Assembly (NCBI GenBank): GCA_902362805.1 | Contig: CABIXY010000002.1 | Coordinates: 372,001 to 436,000 of the forward strand | Source: Eubacteriaceae bacterium | Lineage (GTDB): Bacteria; Bacillota; Clostridia; Peptostreptococcales; Anaerovoracaceae | DNA: 64,000 nt | Reading direction: 5' to 3' | Shown here: positions 50,971 through 60,346 of the stretch, one piece after another | How the letters are laid out: every line of letters begins with the position of its first letter | Position numbering within the stretch: position 1 is the stretch's first letter | Notes under the pieces: generated by a model | Told to the model about the DNA's origin: nothing | What the model saw: only the letters and a program-made list of their open reading frames with translations | The model's database searches: none | Translations under genes and position numbers: made by a program

Positions 50971-51438
50971 TTACATTTCGATTTCTCTGATCAGGTTCAC
51001 CATTTCGATGGCACCGACTGCACAGTCGTAGCCTTTGTTGCCAGCCTTGGTGCCGGCTCTTTCGATGGCTTGCTCGATGTTGTCTGTGGTCAGAATGCCG
51101 AACATGACGGGCATATCCGCGTTCAGGGAGACGGATGCGATTCCCTTGGATACCTCAGCGCATACGAAGTCATAATGGGATGTATTTCCTCGTATGACGG
51201 CGCCCAGGCAGATGACGGCATCATATTTTCTGCTGTTAACCATCTTCTGCGCGATGAGAGGGATTTCAAAGGCGCCGGGGCACCATGCCACTTCGATCTG
51301 ATCCTCTTTGACATCGTGGCGTTTCAGTCCGTCCAAAGCGCCGCCAAGGAGTTTGGACACGATAAATTCGTTGAATCTGGCACAGACGATGCCGACCTTG
51401 ATTTCTTTAGAAACTAACTTTCCTTCATATACTTTCAT
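50971..51438 (-). CDS. ribH: 6,7-dimethyl-8-ribityllumazine synthase
   Basis: A 155-residue lumazine synthase of normal size, last gene of the rib operon. GGAGG lies just upstream on the minus strand. Family motifs are [16 protein letters not shown], the substrate loops [10 protein letters not shown] and [15 protein letters not shown] with the catalytic His, and [16 protein letters not shown]. It condenses 3,4-dihydroxybutanone-4-phosphate with the ribityl-aminouracil. Confidence 0.97.
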   Translation of the reverse strand: MKVYEGKLVSKEIKVGIVCARFNEFIVSKLLGGALDGLKRHDVKEDQIEVAWCPGAFEIPLIAQKMVNSRKYDAVICLGAVIRGNTSHYDFVCAEVSKGIASVSLNADMPVMFGILTTDNIEQAIERAGTKAGNKGYDCAVGAIEMVNLIREIEM

Positions 51439-51453
51439 TTTTTACCTCCTGAT

Positions 51454-51490
51454 GGTCCTGCCCCAAATCTTTGATTTGGTGAGGCAGACC
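51454..51490. repeat. Intergenic hairpin between ribBA and ribH
   Basis: A three-part stem GGT-CTGCC-CCAAATC pairs with GATTTGG-GGCAG-ACC around a TTT loop, with small bulges. The core CCAAATC-N3-GATTTGG recurs at 55060-55076. It may set the ratio of the two proteins. Confidence 0.5.
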
Positions 51491-51491
51491 T

Positions 51492-52697
51492 TTAATAGTT
51501 TAAGATATGACCCATTTTTTCCTGCTTTGTCTTCAGGTAGAAAAGGTCGTGGGTGGTAGCGGGCATTTCAATTGGCACCCGTTTCGTGATTTTCATGCCG
51601 AATTCTTTCAGCTCGTAGACCTTTTGCGGATTATTGGTCAGCAGGCGCAGCGTCTTTGCACCCAGGTCTTTTAGTATTTGAGCGCCGATGTAGTATTCTC
51701 TCAGATCGCCGGCAAAACCCAATGCCAGATTAGCTTCCAAGGTGTCCATGCCCTGATCCTGCAGCTCATAAGCTTTTAATTTGTTGATCAGGCCGATGCC
51801 TCTGCCTTCCTGGCGCATGTAGAGCAGAATCCCTCTGCCTTCTTTTTCAATCTGCGTCAGAGCCGCCGCCAGCTGCTGTCCACAGTCGCACTTGGTGGAA
51901 CCAAAGGCATCTCCAGTCAGGCACTCTGAATGTACCCGGCAGAGCAAATCCTGCCCATCTGTGATATCACCTTTGACCAGGGCGATATGATGTTCTCCGT
52001 TGAGTTTATTCACATAACCATGAGCCATAAAATTCCCGAATTTTGTCGGCAGCTTGGTGATGGCGACACATTCTACCAACTGATCGTGTTTTTTCCTGTA
52101 CTCCTGCAGGTCTTTAATGGTGATAAATTTGATTCCATGTTCAGCGGCCAATTCTTTCAGTTCCGGCGTGCGCATCATGGTGCCGTCGTTTCTCATGATT
52201 TCACAACAGAGGCCGCATTCTTCAAGACCAGCCAGACGCATCAGGTCTACCGTCGCTTCGGTATGCCCGTTCCGCTCCAGAACGCCATTTTTTTTAGAAA
52301 GGAGAGGAAACATATGACCTGGTCGTCTGAAGTCCTCCGGCTTTGCCTCTTGATCGACACATTTTCTGGCGGTAAGGCCTCTCTCTTCAGCCGAAATGCC
52401 TGTGGTCGTATCGATGTGATCGATGGATACTGTAAAAGCTGTGCTGTGATTATCTGTGTTTTCTTCTACCATCTGAGGCAGCTGCAGCCTGCGGCAGATT
52501 TTCTGACTCATCGGCATACAGATCAGCCCCTTGCCATACATGGCCATAAAGTTCACGTTTTCTGTAGTAGCGGCCTGGGCACTGCAGATGAAATCACCTT
52601 CGTTTTCTCTGTCGGGATCGTCTGTACAGAGGATGATTTTCCCCTGACGCAAATCTTCTAGAGCCTCTTCAATCGTATTGAATTTAAAATCCTTCAT
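51492..52697 (-). CDS. ribBA: Bifunctional 3,4-dihydroxy-2-butanone-4-phosphate synthase / GTP cyclohydrolase II
   Basis: A 401-residue fusion with two complete halves. Residues 1-200 are the DHBP synthase ([15 protein letters not shown] and RPGHMFPLL with [11 protein letters not shown]). Residues 205-401 are GTP cyclohydrolase II, with the zinc cysteines in [18 protein letters not shown] and the arginine-rich [20 protein letters not shown] precedes the start. It supplies both precursors of riboflavin from ribulose-5-phosphate and GTP. Confidence 0.97.
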   Translation of the reverse strand: MKDFKFNTIEEALEDLRQGKIILCTDDPDRENEGDFICSAQAATTENVNFMAMYGKGLICMPMSQKICRRLQLPQMVEENTDNHSTAFTVSIDHIDTTTGISAEERGLTARKCVDQEAKPEDFRRPGHMFPLLSKKNGVLERNGHTEATVDLMRLAGLEECGLCCEIMRNDGTMMRTPELKELAAEHGIKFITIKDLQEYRKKHDQLVECVAITKLPTKFGNFMAHGYVNKLNGEHHIALVKGDITDGQDLLCRVHSECLTGDAFGSTKCDCGQQLAAALTQIEKEGRGILLYMRQEGRGIGLINKLKAYELQDQGMDTLEANLALGFAGDLREYYIGAQILKDLGAKTLRLLTNNPQKVYELKEFGMKITKRVPIEMPATTHDLFYLKTKQEKMGHILNY

Positions 52698-52709
52698 AAT
52701 AACCTCCTG

Positions 52710-53357
52710 TTAAAATCCGTTTTCTATTAAAAACTTTTCCGTAATCTTGCTTTCTTTTTCTGAGATCTCTTCAAACTGCATCAATCGCTCCACGTATTTT
52801 CCGATGCAGTCATTCTCTAAATTGACTGTGTGCCCAGGCTTTTTCTCTGACAAAATAGTCTCATCCAAGGTGTGAGGAATGATAGAAACGCTGAAGGCGT
52901 CCTCTGTGACCTTGGCTACAGTAAGACTGATTCCATCAATGGCAATGGAGCCCTTTTCGATGATATAACGCAGCAGGCGCTGTTCACACTGGATGGTATA
53001 CCAGATGGCATTGGCGTCTTGTTCCAGTTTGGTGATTTTGCCGGTTCCGTCGATATGACCGCTGACGATGTGTCCGCCGAATCTGCCGCCGGCTGCCATA
53101 GCCCGTTCCAGATTCACATGGCCGCCGGATTTCAAGGCGCCAAGGGAAGAACGATTCAATGTTTCATGCATGACATCTGCTGTAAATCCGCCATCGTCAA
53201 AGGCGGTGACGGTGAGGCAGACGCCGTTGACGGCGATACTGTCACCCAGATGAACGTCCTGCAGAATTTTTTTACATTTGATGTTCAGCTTCGCTGCAGA
53301 TGCGGTTTTCTGAATGCTGTTAACAGCGCCGATTTCTTCTATAATTCCTGTGAACAC
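52710..53357 (-). CDS. ribE: Riboflavin synthase alpha chain
   Basis: A 215-residue protein made of two lumazine-binding repeats, each starting near MFTGIIEEIG and GHIVSGHIDGTGKI. It begins with GTG at 53357, with GAGGTGG upstream, and overlaps the ribD end by 19 bases, so translation is coupled. It converts two ribityllumazines to riboflavin plus the pyrimidine precursor. Confidence 0.96.
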   Translation of the reverse strand: MFTGIIEEIGAVNSIQKTASAAKLNIKCKKILQDVHLGDSIAVNGVCLTVTAFDDGGFTADVMHETLNRSSLGALKSGGHVNLERAMAAGGRFGGHIVSGHIDGTGKITKLEQDANAIWYTIQCEQRLLRYIIEKGSIAIDGISLTVAKVTEDAFSVSIIPHTLDETILSEKKPGHTVNLENDCIGKYVERLMQFEEISEKESKITEKFLIENGF

Positions 53358-54445
53358 GGAACCACCTCGCTTTCTATGAGAATATCATCACCGATGGAAA
53401 TCATTTTCTGACTGCGCAGCTTATAAGCCTGAGAGGGCAGGGTAACGCCCGGGCCGCCTACCGGCGTCTTTGCATCTGCTCCGCCAAAGATTTTCGGTGC
53501 GATGTAGGTCTGCACTCTGTTTACGATTCCAGCTTTTAAAGCAGACCAGTTCAGAGTGCCTCCTCCTTCCAAGAGGATGCTGTCGATACCGTTTTCCGCC
53601 AAAGCCTTCATCAGACGGGGCAGTGACAGATGACCGTCTGCGTCTTTAGGGACTTCTATGATGCGGCAGCCCTGATCGAGGTAAGGCCGCTGCCTTTGCT
53701 GATCGGTGCAGGCCGTGGCGATGATGGTAGCGGCCTCCTTAGTGGTGGTGATCACCTTTGCCGTGACTGGGATTGACAGCTTTGTATCGCAGATGATTCG
53801 AATTGGATTGGTGCCGCCTGGAATTCTGCAGGTCAGCAGGGGATCGTCTTTGATGACCGTACCAGTGCCGACCATGATTGCTGTGTAGTGATGGCGGTCC
53901 CTGTGCACGTTCTCTCTAGATTTTTCACCAGTAATCCATTTTGACGCTCCTGTAGCAGTGGCGATTTTGCCGTCTATGGTCATGGCATATTTCATGACTA
54001 CATAGGGAGTCTTTTGTGTGATGTAATGAAAGAATACTGGATTTATGGAATCGCATTCTTCTTTCATAAAATCGGTCGTCACTTCGATTCCGGCATCCCT
54101 GAGCACGTCGACGCCTTTGCCGCTGACCAGGGGATTGGGATCGCGAGAGCCGATGAAGACCTTTGAAATCCCGCTTTTGATGATCGCCTCTGTACATGGC
54201 GGCGTCCTGCCATAGTGGCAGCATGGTTCCAGGGTGACGTACATGACGGCGCCCTGCGGATTTTCTGTGCAGGAGGTCAGGGCATTTCTTTCTGCGTGAA
54301 GCTGTCCGCATTTTTCGTGATAACCACGTCCGATAATGCGGTCCTCCTTTACGATGACTGCGCCGACCAGGGGATTGGGACTGGTAAATCCTCTCGCTTT
54401 TTCTGCCAGCTCGATAGCTAGTTGCATATATTTTCTGTCGCTCAT
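53339..54445 (-). CDS. ribD: Bifunctional riboflavin deaminase / reductase
   Basis: A 368-residue protein, first of the rib operon. ATG at 54445 has AAGGAGG upstream; longer in-frame starts extend into the riboswitch terminator. The N-terminal deaminase has the zinc site HAERNAL and PCCHYGRTPPC (residues about 50-85). The C-terminal reductase begins at PYVVMKYAMTIDGKIATATG (about 150) and contains LLEGGGTLNW. It deaminates then reduces the GTP-derived pyrimidine. Confidence 0.96.
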   Translation of the reverse strand: MSDRKYMQLAIELAEKARGFTSPNPLVGAVIVKEDRIIGRGYHEKCGQLHAERNALTSCTENPQGAVMYVTLEPCCHYGRTPPCTEAIIKSGISKVFIGSRDPNPLVSGKGVDVLRDAGIEVTTDFMKEECDSINPVFFHYITQKTPYVVMKYAMTIDGKIATATGASKWITGEKSRENVHRDRHHYTAIMVGTGTVIKDDPLLTCRIPGGTNPIRIICDTKLSIPVTAKVITTTKEAATIIATACTDQQRQRPYLDQGCRIIEVPKDADGHLSLPRLMKALAENGIDSILLEGGGTLNWSALKAGIVNRVQTYIAPKIFGGADAKTPVGGPGVTLPSQAYKLRSQKMISIGDDILIESEVVPCSQEL

Positions 54446-54460
54446 AGGGAGCCTCCTTAT

Positions 54461-54505
54461 ATTAAAAAAATAGCCCTGAAACCGATAAATCAGTCTCAGG
54501 GCAGG
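54461..54505 (-). terminator. Riboswitch-controlled terminator 2 with antiterminator site
   Basis: On the minus strand GCCCTGAGAC pairs with GTTTCAGGGC, then a T-run (plus 54464-54470). The 5' arm CCTGCCCTGA (plus 54496-54505) is exactly complementary to the riboswitch 5' strand TCAGGGCAGG (plus 54704-54713), so the two pairings exclude each other. Confidence 0.75.
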
Positions 54506-54528
54506 TAGCACAAAAACGTCTGCCTTTG

Positions 54529-54568
54529 GATAAAAAATAAGCTCTGGAAAATATAAAAATTCCAGAGC
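54529..54568 (-). terminator. Terminator-like hairpin 1 of the rib leader
   Basis: GCTCTGGAA pairs with TTCCAGAGC (9 bp, plus 54541-54549 and 54560-54568), followed on the minus strand by TTATTTTTTAT. Confidence 0.65.
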
Positions 54569-54608
54569 AAATAAATTAAGTAAACAAAAACATATCACTT
54601 TTGTATCT

Positions 54609-54718
54609 ATCTTCTTCCATCCAGACTATACTGTCGGTTTTGGAATCTCACCAAATCTTGCGCAAAAGCGCTCGCGGACTATACCGCCGATCGGGAATTT
54701 CACCCTGCCCTGAAGATC
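54609..54718 (-). promoter_or_regulatory. FMN riboswitch (RFN element)
   Basis: The conserved RFN blocks are in order on the minus strand: GATCTTCAGGGCAGGGTGAAATTCCCG-type start (plus 54692-54718), GGCGGTATAGTCCGCGAGC, GGTGAGATTCC, ACCGACAGTATAGTCTGGATG and the closing GAAGAAGAT. It lies 164 nt upstream of ribD. FMN binding should form P1 and permit the terminator at 54461-54505, stopping rib transcription. Confidence 0.95.
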
Positions 54719-54784
54719 ATTTTATGTACTTTTCAACTAACTCGAATTGTAAACCTTGTTTAAGAATTTGTCAATCTTTTTTTA

Positions 54785-55018
54785 TCAAGATCTGAAAATA
54801 ATGATATCCTCCCCGATTTTTACGATGGATTCCCAGGGCAGCTGCATGGTATCGTGAGCGCTTGTAAATCTGCTCTTCCCTTGTAAATTAGGCACCAGCA
54901 GCGCTTTGATTTTCCCGTCACTTTCGTTAAATAGTATTTCTGCGTCCCAAAATGATCCGTGGCGGCTTCCTTTCGTCAAATCGATGACTTCTTTATCGCC
55001 AATTTCGCTTAATAGCAT
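54785..55018 (-). CDS. YlmC/YmxH family PRC-barrel protein
   Basis: A 77-residue single-domain protein of the YlmC/YmxH sporulation-associated family (MLLSEIGDKEVIDLTKGSRHG start, LPWESIVKIGEDIIIF end), a PRC-barrel fold. AAAGGATGTGTG-like spacing precedes the start on the minus strand. Members are found in spore-forming Firmicutes, but the function is not established. Confidence 0.85.
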   Translation of the reverse strand: MLLSEIGDKEVIDLTKGSRHGSFWDAEILFNESDGKIKALLVPNLQGKSRFTSAHDTMQLPWESIVKIGEDIIIFRS

Positions 55019-55050
55019 AAATCACACATCCTTTGCAAATAATATACGAT

Positions 55051-55083
55051 GAAATCCAGCCAAATCACAGATTTGGGGATTTC
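55051..55083. repeat. Hairpin between divergent ymxH-like and tepA-like genes
   Basis: A 14-bp stem in two 7-bp parts (GAAATCC/GGATTTC and CCAAATC/GATTTGG) with a 2-nt bulge and a 3-nt loop. The inner part is identical to the ribBA-ribH hairpin core. A second smaller inverted repeat ATTCTGTC/GACAGAAT lies at 55092-55130. Confidence 0.5.
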
Positions 55084-55166
55084 CAGCATAAATTCTGTCT
55101 TGCAGCTCGCAAATACTCGCTGGACAGAATGTTATACTTAAATTTTACGATGAAAGGGCGAAAGAT

Positions 55167-55859
55167 ATGAGTGAAGAAAAAGAAAAAAAGAATACTGGCG
55201 AAGAAAAAGATACAGATTCTGTAGATTTAATCAAAGAGCTGGGGTTATTATCCACAGGGAGCACCTTTAAGAGTGATTTCCAGTATATCAACATCATCGG
55301 CAGCATCGAGGGGCATACAGCCCTTCCGACGGACAATAAGACAACAAAATATGAACATCTGATTCCCCAATTAGTGGCGGTAGAGGAAAACCCTGAAATT
55401 AAAGGACTGCTGCTGATTTTAAACACCGTCGGCGGTGATGTAGAAGCAGGATTGGCGCTGGCAGAACTGATTGCCTCGCTTTCAAAACCGACCGTAACAC
55501 TGGTGATTGGAGGAGGCCACAGCATTGGCATCCCGCTTGCGGTTTCGGCAAATTACTCTTTTGTCGCAAAAACAGCAACCATGACCATGCATCCAATCAG
55601 AACCAGCGGTACGCTGATTACAGCAGATGCAACCTTTGAGTATATGAGAAAGACCCAGGACCGTGTAGTGAATTTTATTGTGGAACATTCCCAGGCTGCA
55701 AAGGCAGAGGTAGAAGCAAAAATGAACCAGACCGGTAATATGTCCAACGATGTAGGAACCGTTCTCTTCGGGCCTGATGCAGTAAAGATGGGACTGATTA
55801 ATGAAATTGGCGGACTCAATGATGCGCTGGCAAAATTGAAAGAACTAGCAGATAATTAA
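55167..55859 (+). CDS. TepA-like ClpP-family serine protease
   Basis: A 230-residue ClpP-fold protein similar to Bacillus TepA (translocation-enhancing protein, also named YmfB). A charged N-terminal 25 residues precede the domain. The nucleophile Ser is in GGGHSIGIPLA (about residue 117) and the catalytic His in TMTMHPIRTSG (about 139). GGGCGAAAG precedes ATG 55167. No signal peptide is seen, so it is cytoplasmic. Substrates unknown. Confidence 0.9.
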   Translation: MSEEKEKKNTGEEKDTDSVDLIKELGLLSTGSTFKSDFQYINIIGSIEGHTALPTDNKTTKYEHLIPQLVAVEENPEIKGLLLILNTVGGDVEAGLALAELIASLSKPTVTLVIGGGHSIGIPLAVSANYSFVAKTATMTMHPIRTSGTLITADATFEYMRKTQDRVVNFIVEHSQAAKAEVEAKMNQTGNMSNDVGTVLFGPDAVKMGLINEIGGLNDALAKLKELADN

Positions 55860-55877
55860 TAAAATAGAAAAATATGG

Positions 55878-55906
55878 TTGACATATTTTTACAAAAATGA
55901 TATTCT
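55878..55906 (+). promoter_or_regulatory. Consensus sigma-A promoter of the Tad operon
   Basis: Perfect TTGACA 55878-55883, a 17-bp spacer and TATTCT 55901-55906, 24 bp before the first start codon. Confidence 0.8.
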
Positions 55907-55930
55907 ATCCTCAGAGAAAGGAGGAAGAAT

Positions 55931-56953
55931 ATGGAAATAGTAAAAGTAGGCATTTATCACGATGACAGTCTCTTTGCCAAGGCGTTGGCCGTTGGACTTG
56001 CCAGAGAGAGCAGGTCGATTCAGTTTGTCCTGATGGACGATATGGATACGACAGAAGCACTGGATATGATTCTGTCATCGAGGGAAGACGTGCGCCCCAA
56101 TGTTGTACAGCTGGTGAAAAGCCAGCAGCAGAAACAGGTAGAGGCAGCGCCTTACCGGCTTTACCAATATGAGGAGAGCCGCGCTTTGATAGATGACCTG
56201 CTTTTTATTTATTTTAAAATGACGGACAGAGTGTTGGAATACAGAGGAACCTGTCAATGCCGTCTCGTCACATTTGCCTCTGATGCAGGAGGCAGCGGTA
56301 CGACATTAACCTGTATTTCAACAGCAAAGATGCTCAATAGCATCTATGGCAGCAGACTTCTCTATCTGAATCTCTGCCCTATAGATGATTCGAAAAAATA
56401 TTTTGCCACTGGAGACAAGATCGGTCTGCTAAAACTGTTGTACTATCTGGATACTGGGAGAGATTTTCCTTTAGAGAGCTTTATCACCAGAGAGGATGAG
56501 CTGGACTACATAAGCACCAACATCGTGAATGCCTGTTTTAACGATATCAAACCTGCACTCATGACCAGATTGGTAAAAAAGGTGGATGAGTTGGGCAAAT
56601 ACGACTATTTTTTCCTTGATATTGGCAGCTGTCTCAGCAGGGAGAATAAAAGAGTCTTGGAAAATTCCGACCTTGTCGTATTTGTGCATCGCTGGCAGAA
56701 CGGAGAACCTGCTGTATATTACCAGCATATTTCCCAGGAAATCAAAAAGAAAGCAGGCGGAGCGAAGTCCCTGTTTATCAGAAATTTTGCTGGAGACGAC
56801 TGGCATCAGGAAAACTGCGAAGAAATCTGGATATCTGAGGATCGGGAAGCGGTTCGTCTGGATGAAGATGGACAGAGGCTGAGAATAAATTTAGCCAGAA
56901 ATTATGGAATTGAAATTGCGGCTATCGCAAAGAAAATCGTGGAGGAACTCTGA
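55931..56953 (+). CDS. tadZ: TadZ/CpaE-like pilus localisation protein
   Basis: A 340-residue two-part protein. AAAGGAGG precedes ATG 55931. Residues 1-110 resemble a degenerate receiver domain. From about 113 a ParA/MinD-like ATPase fold starts with the deviant Walker A SDAGGSGTTLTC, and FFLDIGSCLS near residue 230 is the Walker B region. TadZ/CpaE proteins place the Tad machine at a cell site. Directly followed by the Tad ATPase gene, which supports the call. Confidence 0.82.
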   Translation: MEIVKVGIYHDDSLFAKALAVGLARESRSIQFVLMDDMDTTEALDMILSSREDVRPNVVQLVKSQQQKQVEAAPYRLYQYEESRALIDDLLFIYFKMTDRVLEYRGTCQCRLVTFASDAGGSGTTLTCISTAKMLNSIYGSRLLYLNLCPIDDSKKYFATGDKIGLLKLLYYLDTGRDFPLESFITREDELDYISTNIVNACFNDIKPALMTRLVKKVDELGKYDYFFLDIGSCLSRENKRVLENSDLVVFVHRWQNGEPAVYYQHISQEIKKKAGGAKSLFIRNFAGDDWHQENCEEIWISEDREAVRLDEDGQRLRINLARNYGIEIAAIAKKIVEEL

Positions 56954-56954
56954 A

Positions 56955-58169
56955 GTGCGGCAGACAAATAAGAATATATTAGAGGAACAGATTCAATGTG
57001 TAAAAGATAAAATTCTGGCATTGAACGACAATTTACAGACCCTGGAAGCAATGGAACTGATTGAAGATACCGTCCTAGAAGGAGAGTATGATTTAGAACT
57101 TGAGGAGTACGAAGAGCTGATCAAAAAAGTGTACGCTAAGACTAGAAGCAAAATGGGAATGCTGGAAGCCTACATCAAAGATGAATCAATCAATGAAATC
57201 ATGGTTAACGGGAAAGATCACTTTTTCTTTGAGGACAGCGAAGGAATCGGTTTTGTCTTCGATTGCTTTGACTCCACAGAGGAACTGGAAGAAATCATCA
57301 GAAATATCGCTGCTGGCGTACATCGGGAAATCAATGAGATGAATCCGATTCTTGATGCCAGGCTGCCAGATGGTTCCCGTGTCAATGCGGTTTACAAGAA
57401 TGTCGCTGTCGGCGGACCGGTTTTGACTATACGGAAATTTGCCAAGGAGAGAATTACCATAGAAGAGATGATCAGCGGCGGAACCTTGACGAGAGAATGT
57501 GCCGATTTTCTCAAACTCCTAGTGGAGTGCGGTTATAATATCTTTGTCAGCGGAGGAACTTCTTCTGGCAAAACGACCTTTCTCAACGCATTATCTGACT
57601 ACATACCGGGAGAGGAACGAGTTATCGTTATAGAAGATTCGACAGAACTGCAGCTGGACAAAATTGAAAATCTTGTACAGATGGAATGTCACAATGCCAA
57701 TACCATGGGGCAGGGGCAGATTTCTATGGATATGCTGATTAAGACCAGCTTGCGGATGCGTCCTGACCGCATCATCGTCGGAGAAGTGAGAGGCAAAGAA
57801 GTAGCTGATATGCTGCAGGCTATGAATACTGGACATGACGGCAGCATGTCGACAGGTCACGGAAATTCTGTGACCGGCATGCTCAGACGTCTGGAAGCGA
57901 TGTATCTAATGTCAGCACAGATTCCTATGGATGCCATCAGAGCGCAGATTGTGGAAGGCATCGACATCATGGTCCATCTGGGACGACTGGAAAACGGTAA
58001 AAGAAGGGTGGTTGAGGTACAGGAACTGTTAGATTTTGAAAACGGAAAGTATGTACTCAATCCGCTATATTCTCTGGATAGCGATATGGAACTAGTTAGT
58101 ACGGGAAAACGAATCTGCAGCAGAGGAAAACTCCTCCTGAAAGGAATGGAAGATGATTACAGATTATAG
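56955..58169 (+). CDS. tadA: Tad/CpaF secretion ATPase
   Basis: A 404-residue type II/IV secretion ATPase. GTG 56955 lies 9 bases after GGAGG and one base after the tadZ stop; the ATG at 56904 is inside tadZ. Walker A is [14 protein letters not shown] (about residue 200), followed by the Asp/Glu boxes [10 protein letters not shown] and [12 protein letters not shown] and the His box [13 protein letters not shown]. It powers assembly of the Flp-type pilus with TadB and TadC. Confidence 0.93.
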   Translation: MRQTNKNILEEQIQCVKDKILALNDNLQTLEAMELIEDTVLEGEYDLELEEYEELIKKVYAKTRSKMGMLEAYIKDESINEIMVNGKDHFFFEDSEGIGFVFDCFDSTEELEEIIRNIAAGVHREINEMNPILDARLPDGSRVNAVYKNVAVGGPVLTIRKFAKERITIEEMISGGTLTRECADFLKLLVECGYNIFVSGGTSSGKTTFLNALSDYIPGEERVIVIEDSTELQLDKIENLVQMECHNANTMGQGQISMDMLIKTSLRMRPDRIIVGEVRGKEVADMLQAMNTGHDGSMSTGHGNSVTGMLRRLEAMYLMSAQIPMDAIRAQIVEGIDIMVHLGRLENGKRRVVEVQELLDFENGKYVLNPLYSLDSDMELVSTGKRICSRGKLLLKGMEDDYRL

Positions 58170-58899
58170 TGTCTATCAGCTCTCAAAAAAAGAGAGAATG
58201 CAATTTTCCATCCTGCTATTTTGCGGCGCGCTGGGAGCCAGCTATGTATTTTACGCTTCTTTTATTCCGCTGCTGTTATATCCCCTGGCGTACATGCGAG
58301 CAGAAAAAGCCTATTGCAATTATTTGGCCGACAGGCGAAAAAATGCACTGCTGCTTCAATTCAGAGATTTACTGTACAGCTTATCAGCTTCGTTGGCTAC
58401 GGGCAGACATATGGAAGAGGCACTCCGAGAGTCAGAGGAAAATTTACTGGATATCTACGGCAGTGAGAGTGATCTTCTAGGTGAGATCAGAGATATGCTT
58501 CGAAAGATTAAAGAGACTGGGGATAGTGATTTGACAGTCATAGAGGATTTCGCCAGGAGAGCAGCCTTAGAAGATATTGAGGACTTCACGGAAGTTTTCA
58601 GAGCATGTAGAGAGACGGGAGGGAATTTAGTTGTGGCAGTGAACAAAGCGGCAGCTATCATAGGTGAGAAAATAAATATCGAAAGAGAGATAAAAACGAT
58701 GGTCACGCAAAAAAAGTACGAAGGGCGAATTATCACGATGATGCCAGTGGTTATTATTCTCTTCCTACAGATGATGTCACCTGATTATTTAGAAGTCATG
58801 TACACTACAGCTGCGGGCAGGATTCTCATGAGTCTGGCCCTCGGAGCGATCGTTTTTGCCTATTGGATGATTGAAAGGATAACCGACATTGAAGTCTGA
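58153..58899 (+). CDS. tadB: TadB-like inner-membrane platform protein
   Basis: A 248-residue protein with two hydrophobic segments near the N-terminus (residues 17-50), a cytoplasmic T2SF domain (RDLLYSLSASLATGRHMEEAL) and C-terminal membrane helices. ATG 58153 lies inside the tadA end. It overlaps the next gene by 11 bases. TadB and TadC form the platform on which the ATPase acts. Confidence 0.85.
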   Translation: MITDYSVYQLSKKERMQFSILLFCGALGASYVFYASFIPLLLYPLAYMRAEKAYCNYLADRRKNALLLQFRDLLYSLSASLATGRHMEEALRESEENLLDIYGSESDLLGEIRDMLRKIKETGDSDLTVIEDFARRAALEDIEDFTEVFRACRETGGNLVVAVNKAAAIIGEKINIEREIKTMVTQKKYEGRIITMMPVVIILFLQMMSPDYLEVMYTTAAGRILMSLALGAIVFAYWMIERITDIEV

Positions 58900-59884
58900 A
58901 TTAGAAATACAGGGAAAAGAATTTCTGAACTTCTGTAAAGAAAAGAAAAAAGTGACACTACTGGTTTTGGCGGCCGTATTGTTCCTTACAGGCATGCAGA
59001 CTATCAGTTTTTTCAGCAGATTAGGAAGTTATATCACCGATGAAAAGGGGCGGGTAGTGGCCATTGCCAGAGAGAATATCGATAAAGGGTTATCAGTACC
59101 GATAAAAGTAAAGGCTATCAGAGGAAATTTGCAGGCAGAGCAAAGTTTGATACTGTCGCTTCCCGGCAAAACAGAATCTGGGAAGCAGAAAGAAAAACAG
59201 ATTGATGAGGAAGAAGAATTGCTTTCACAAATTATATCCCTGACCAATGAAGTTGAATTAAGCGGAGCAGAAAATGTCCGCCTTCCCGACCGTTTAGCAG
59301 ATGGAACACGCATCCTCTGGTATAGAGAAAAAACCAGACCTTCTTTTGTCACATTTTTGCTTTTCCCGCTGATGATGGTACTTCTCTATAGGGACAGCAT
59401 ACAGAAAAAACGCGACTTAGAAAAAAGGAAAAGGGAGATCGTGCGGAAATCCCTGCCGGGATTCAATAATCAGCTGCTGCTTCTTTTGAACAGCGGATTG
59501 ATTTTTCACGATGCTTTCATACGAATTGCGGAAGGATATGAAAGAAGAAAAGAAGAAAAGACTTATTTTACAGAGACGATTACAGAGATTAAGAAAAAAG
59601 CGGCCTTGGCAGGCAACAGTTTGGTCACGGTACTGGATGATTATGGCAAAAAACTCTCAATCAAAGAATTTACCAGAATTACAAATATCATAACCGATAA
59701 TCAGTACAAGGGTGTAAACCTGTCGGAAAAGCTGGAGGCCGAAAGTGAAATTCTTTGGACAGAGAGAAAGAAAATTGCTGAAGAAAAAGGTCGTATTGCA
59801 GAAACAAAATTAACTTTTCCCCTAGCACTTTTACTTTTGGTATTGATTATGATTACGGCTGCGCCGGCTATCATGGAAATGTAG
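58889..59884 (+). CDS. tadC: TadC-like inner-membrane platform protein
   Basis: A 331-residue T2SF-domain protein with a TTG start at 58889 after GAAAGGAT. It has membrane segments near residues 23-45, 155-170 and 308-328. The soluble part between holds the T2SF core (SLPGFNNQLLLLLNSGLIFHDAF). Residues 50-150 are a charged insertion not usual in TadC, probably outside the cytoplasm. Confidence 0.82.
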   Translation: MKSELEIQGKEFLNFCKEKKKVTLLVLAAVLFLTGMQTISFFSRLGSYITDEKGRVVAIARENIDKGLSVPIKVKAIRGNLQAEQSLILSLPGKTESGKQKEKQIDEEEELLSQIISLTNEVELSGAENVRLPDRLADGTRILWYREKTRPSFVTFLLFPLMMVLLYRDSIQKKRDLEKRKREIVRKSLPGFNNQLLLLLNSGLIFHDAFIRIAEGYERRKEEKTYFTETITEIKKKAALAGNSLVTVLDDYGKKLSIKEFTRITNIITDNQYKGVNLSEKLEAESEILWTERKKIAEEKGRIAETKLTFPLALLLLVLIMITAAPAIMEM

Positions 59885-59899
59885 ATGGGAGGAACAGAA

Positions 59900-60034
59900 A
59901 TGTTGAAAAGTAAAAAAGGGATGGAACTGGTTCAGGTTGCAATATTAATTGCACTTGCAGTCGCCTTAGGCTTGATTTTTAAAACAGAGATTACAGAATT
60001 TGTCAACAACACCTTCAAAGGTCTCAATGGATGA
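59900..60034 (+). CDS. Flp pilin-like small protein
   Basis: A 44-residue peptide with GGGAGGA before ATG 59900. A short basic leader MLKSKKG is followed by the hydrophobic MELVQVAILIALAVALGLIF and a polar tail. The KKG-M-E-L-V junction with Glu at the second mature position is a plausible prepilin peptidase cleavage site. It lies between tadC and tadE-like genes, exactly where the major pilin is expected, so it is the likely pilus subunit. No prepilin peptidase gene is in this window. Confidence 0.75.
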   Translation: MLKSKKGMELVQVAILIALAVALGLIFKTEITEFVNNTFKGLNG

Positions 60035-60037
60035 GAG

Positions 60038-60346
60038 ATGAATAAACGAGGTGATGAAATTGTTGAAGCCGCAATGGTACTGCCGATTTTGATTCTGACG
60101 ATTTTGAGCTTGATTCTATTAATTGTTTACTACTTTGCCTGCCTCAATGTCCAAGTGGACTTGCACAGGCAGATGGTACAAGAAGCGATGCATAGCAAGT
60201 CTATCTTTGAAATTAAAAATAAAAAAGAAGAAACCTCTTCAGAGATAGGCGGCGTCATCAGTATGATCATGAACAAGCAAATAGATGGTACAATCTACAT
60301 GATCAACGAAGCAGATATCATTCGGGCAGGAGACATGATGCAATGA
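60038..60346 (+). CDS. TadE-like pseudopilin
   Basis: A 102-residue protein starting MNKRGDEIVEAAMVLPILILTIL, the TadE pattern with conserved E-(A/S)-A-(M/L)-V-L-P and one N-terminal membrane helix. The start is three bases after the Flp-like stop. The rest is a short, polar, extracytoplasmic region. It overlaps the next gene by four bases. Confidence 0.85.
   Translation: MNKRGDEIVEAAMVLPILILTILSLILLIVYYFACLNVQVDLHRQMVQEAMHSKSIFEIKNKKEETSSEIGGVISMIMNKQIDGTIYMINEADIIRAGDMMQ

Noticed and set aside
51930..52661. 243-codon plus-strand open frame
   Set aside because: Antisense to ribBA, whose motifs are all intact; no domain is recognisable in the plus frame.
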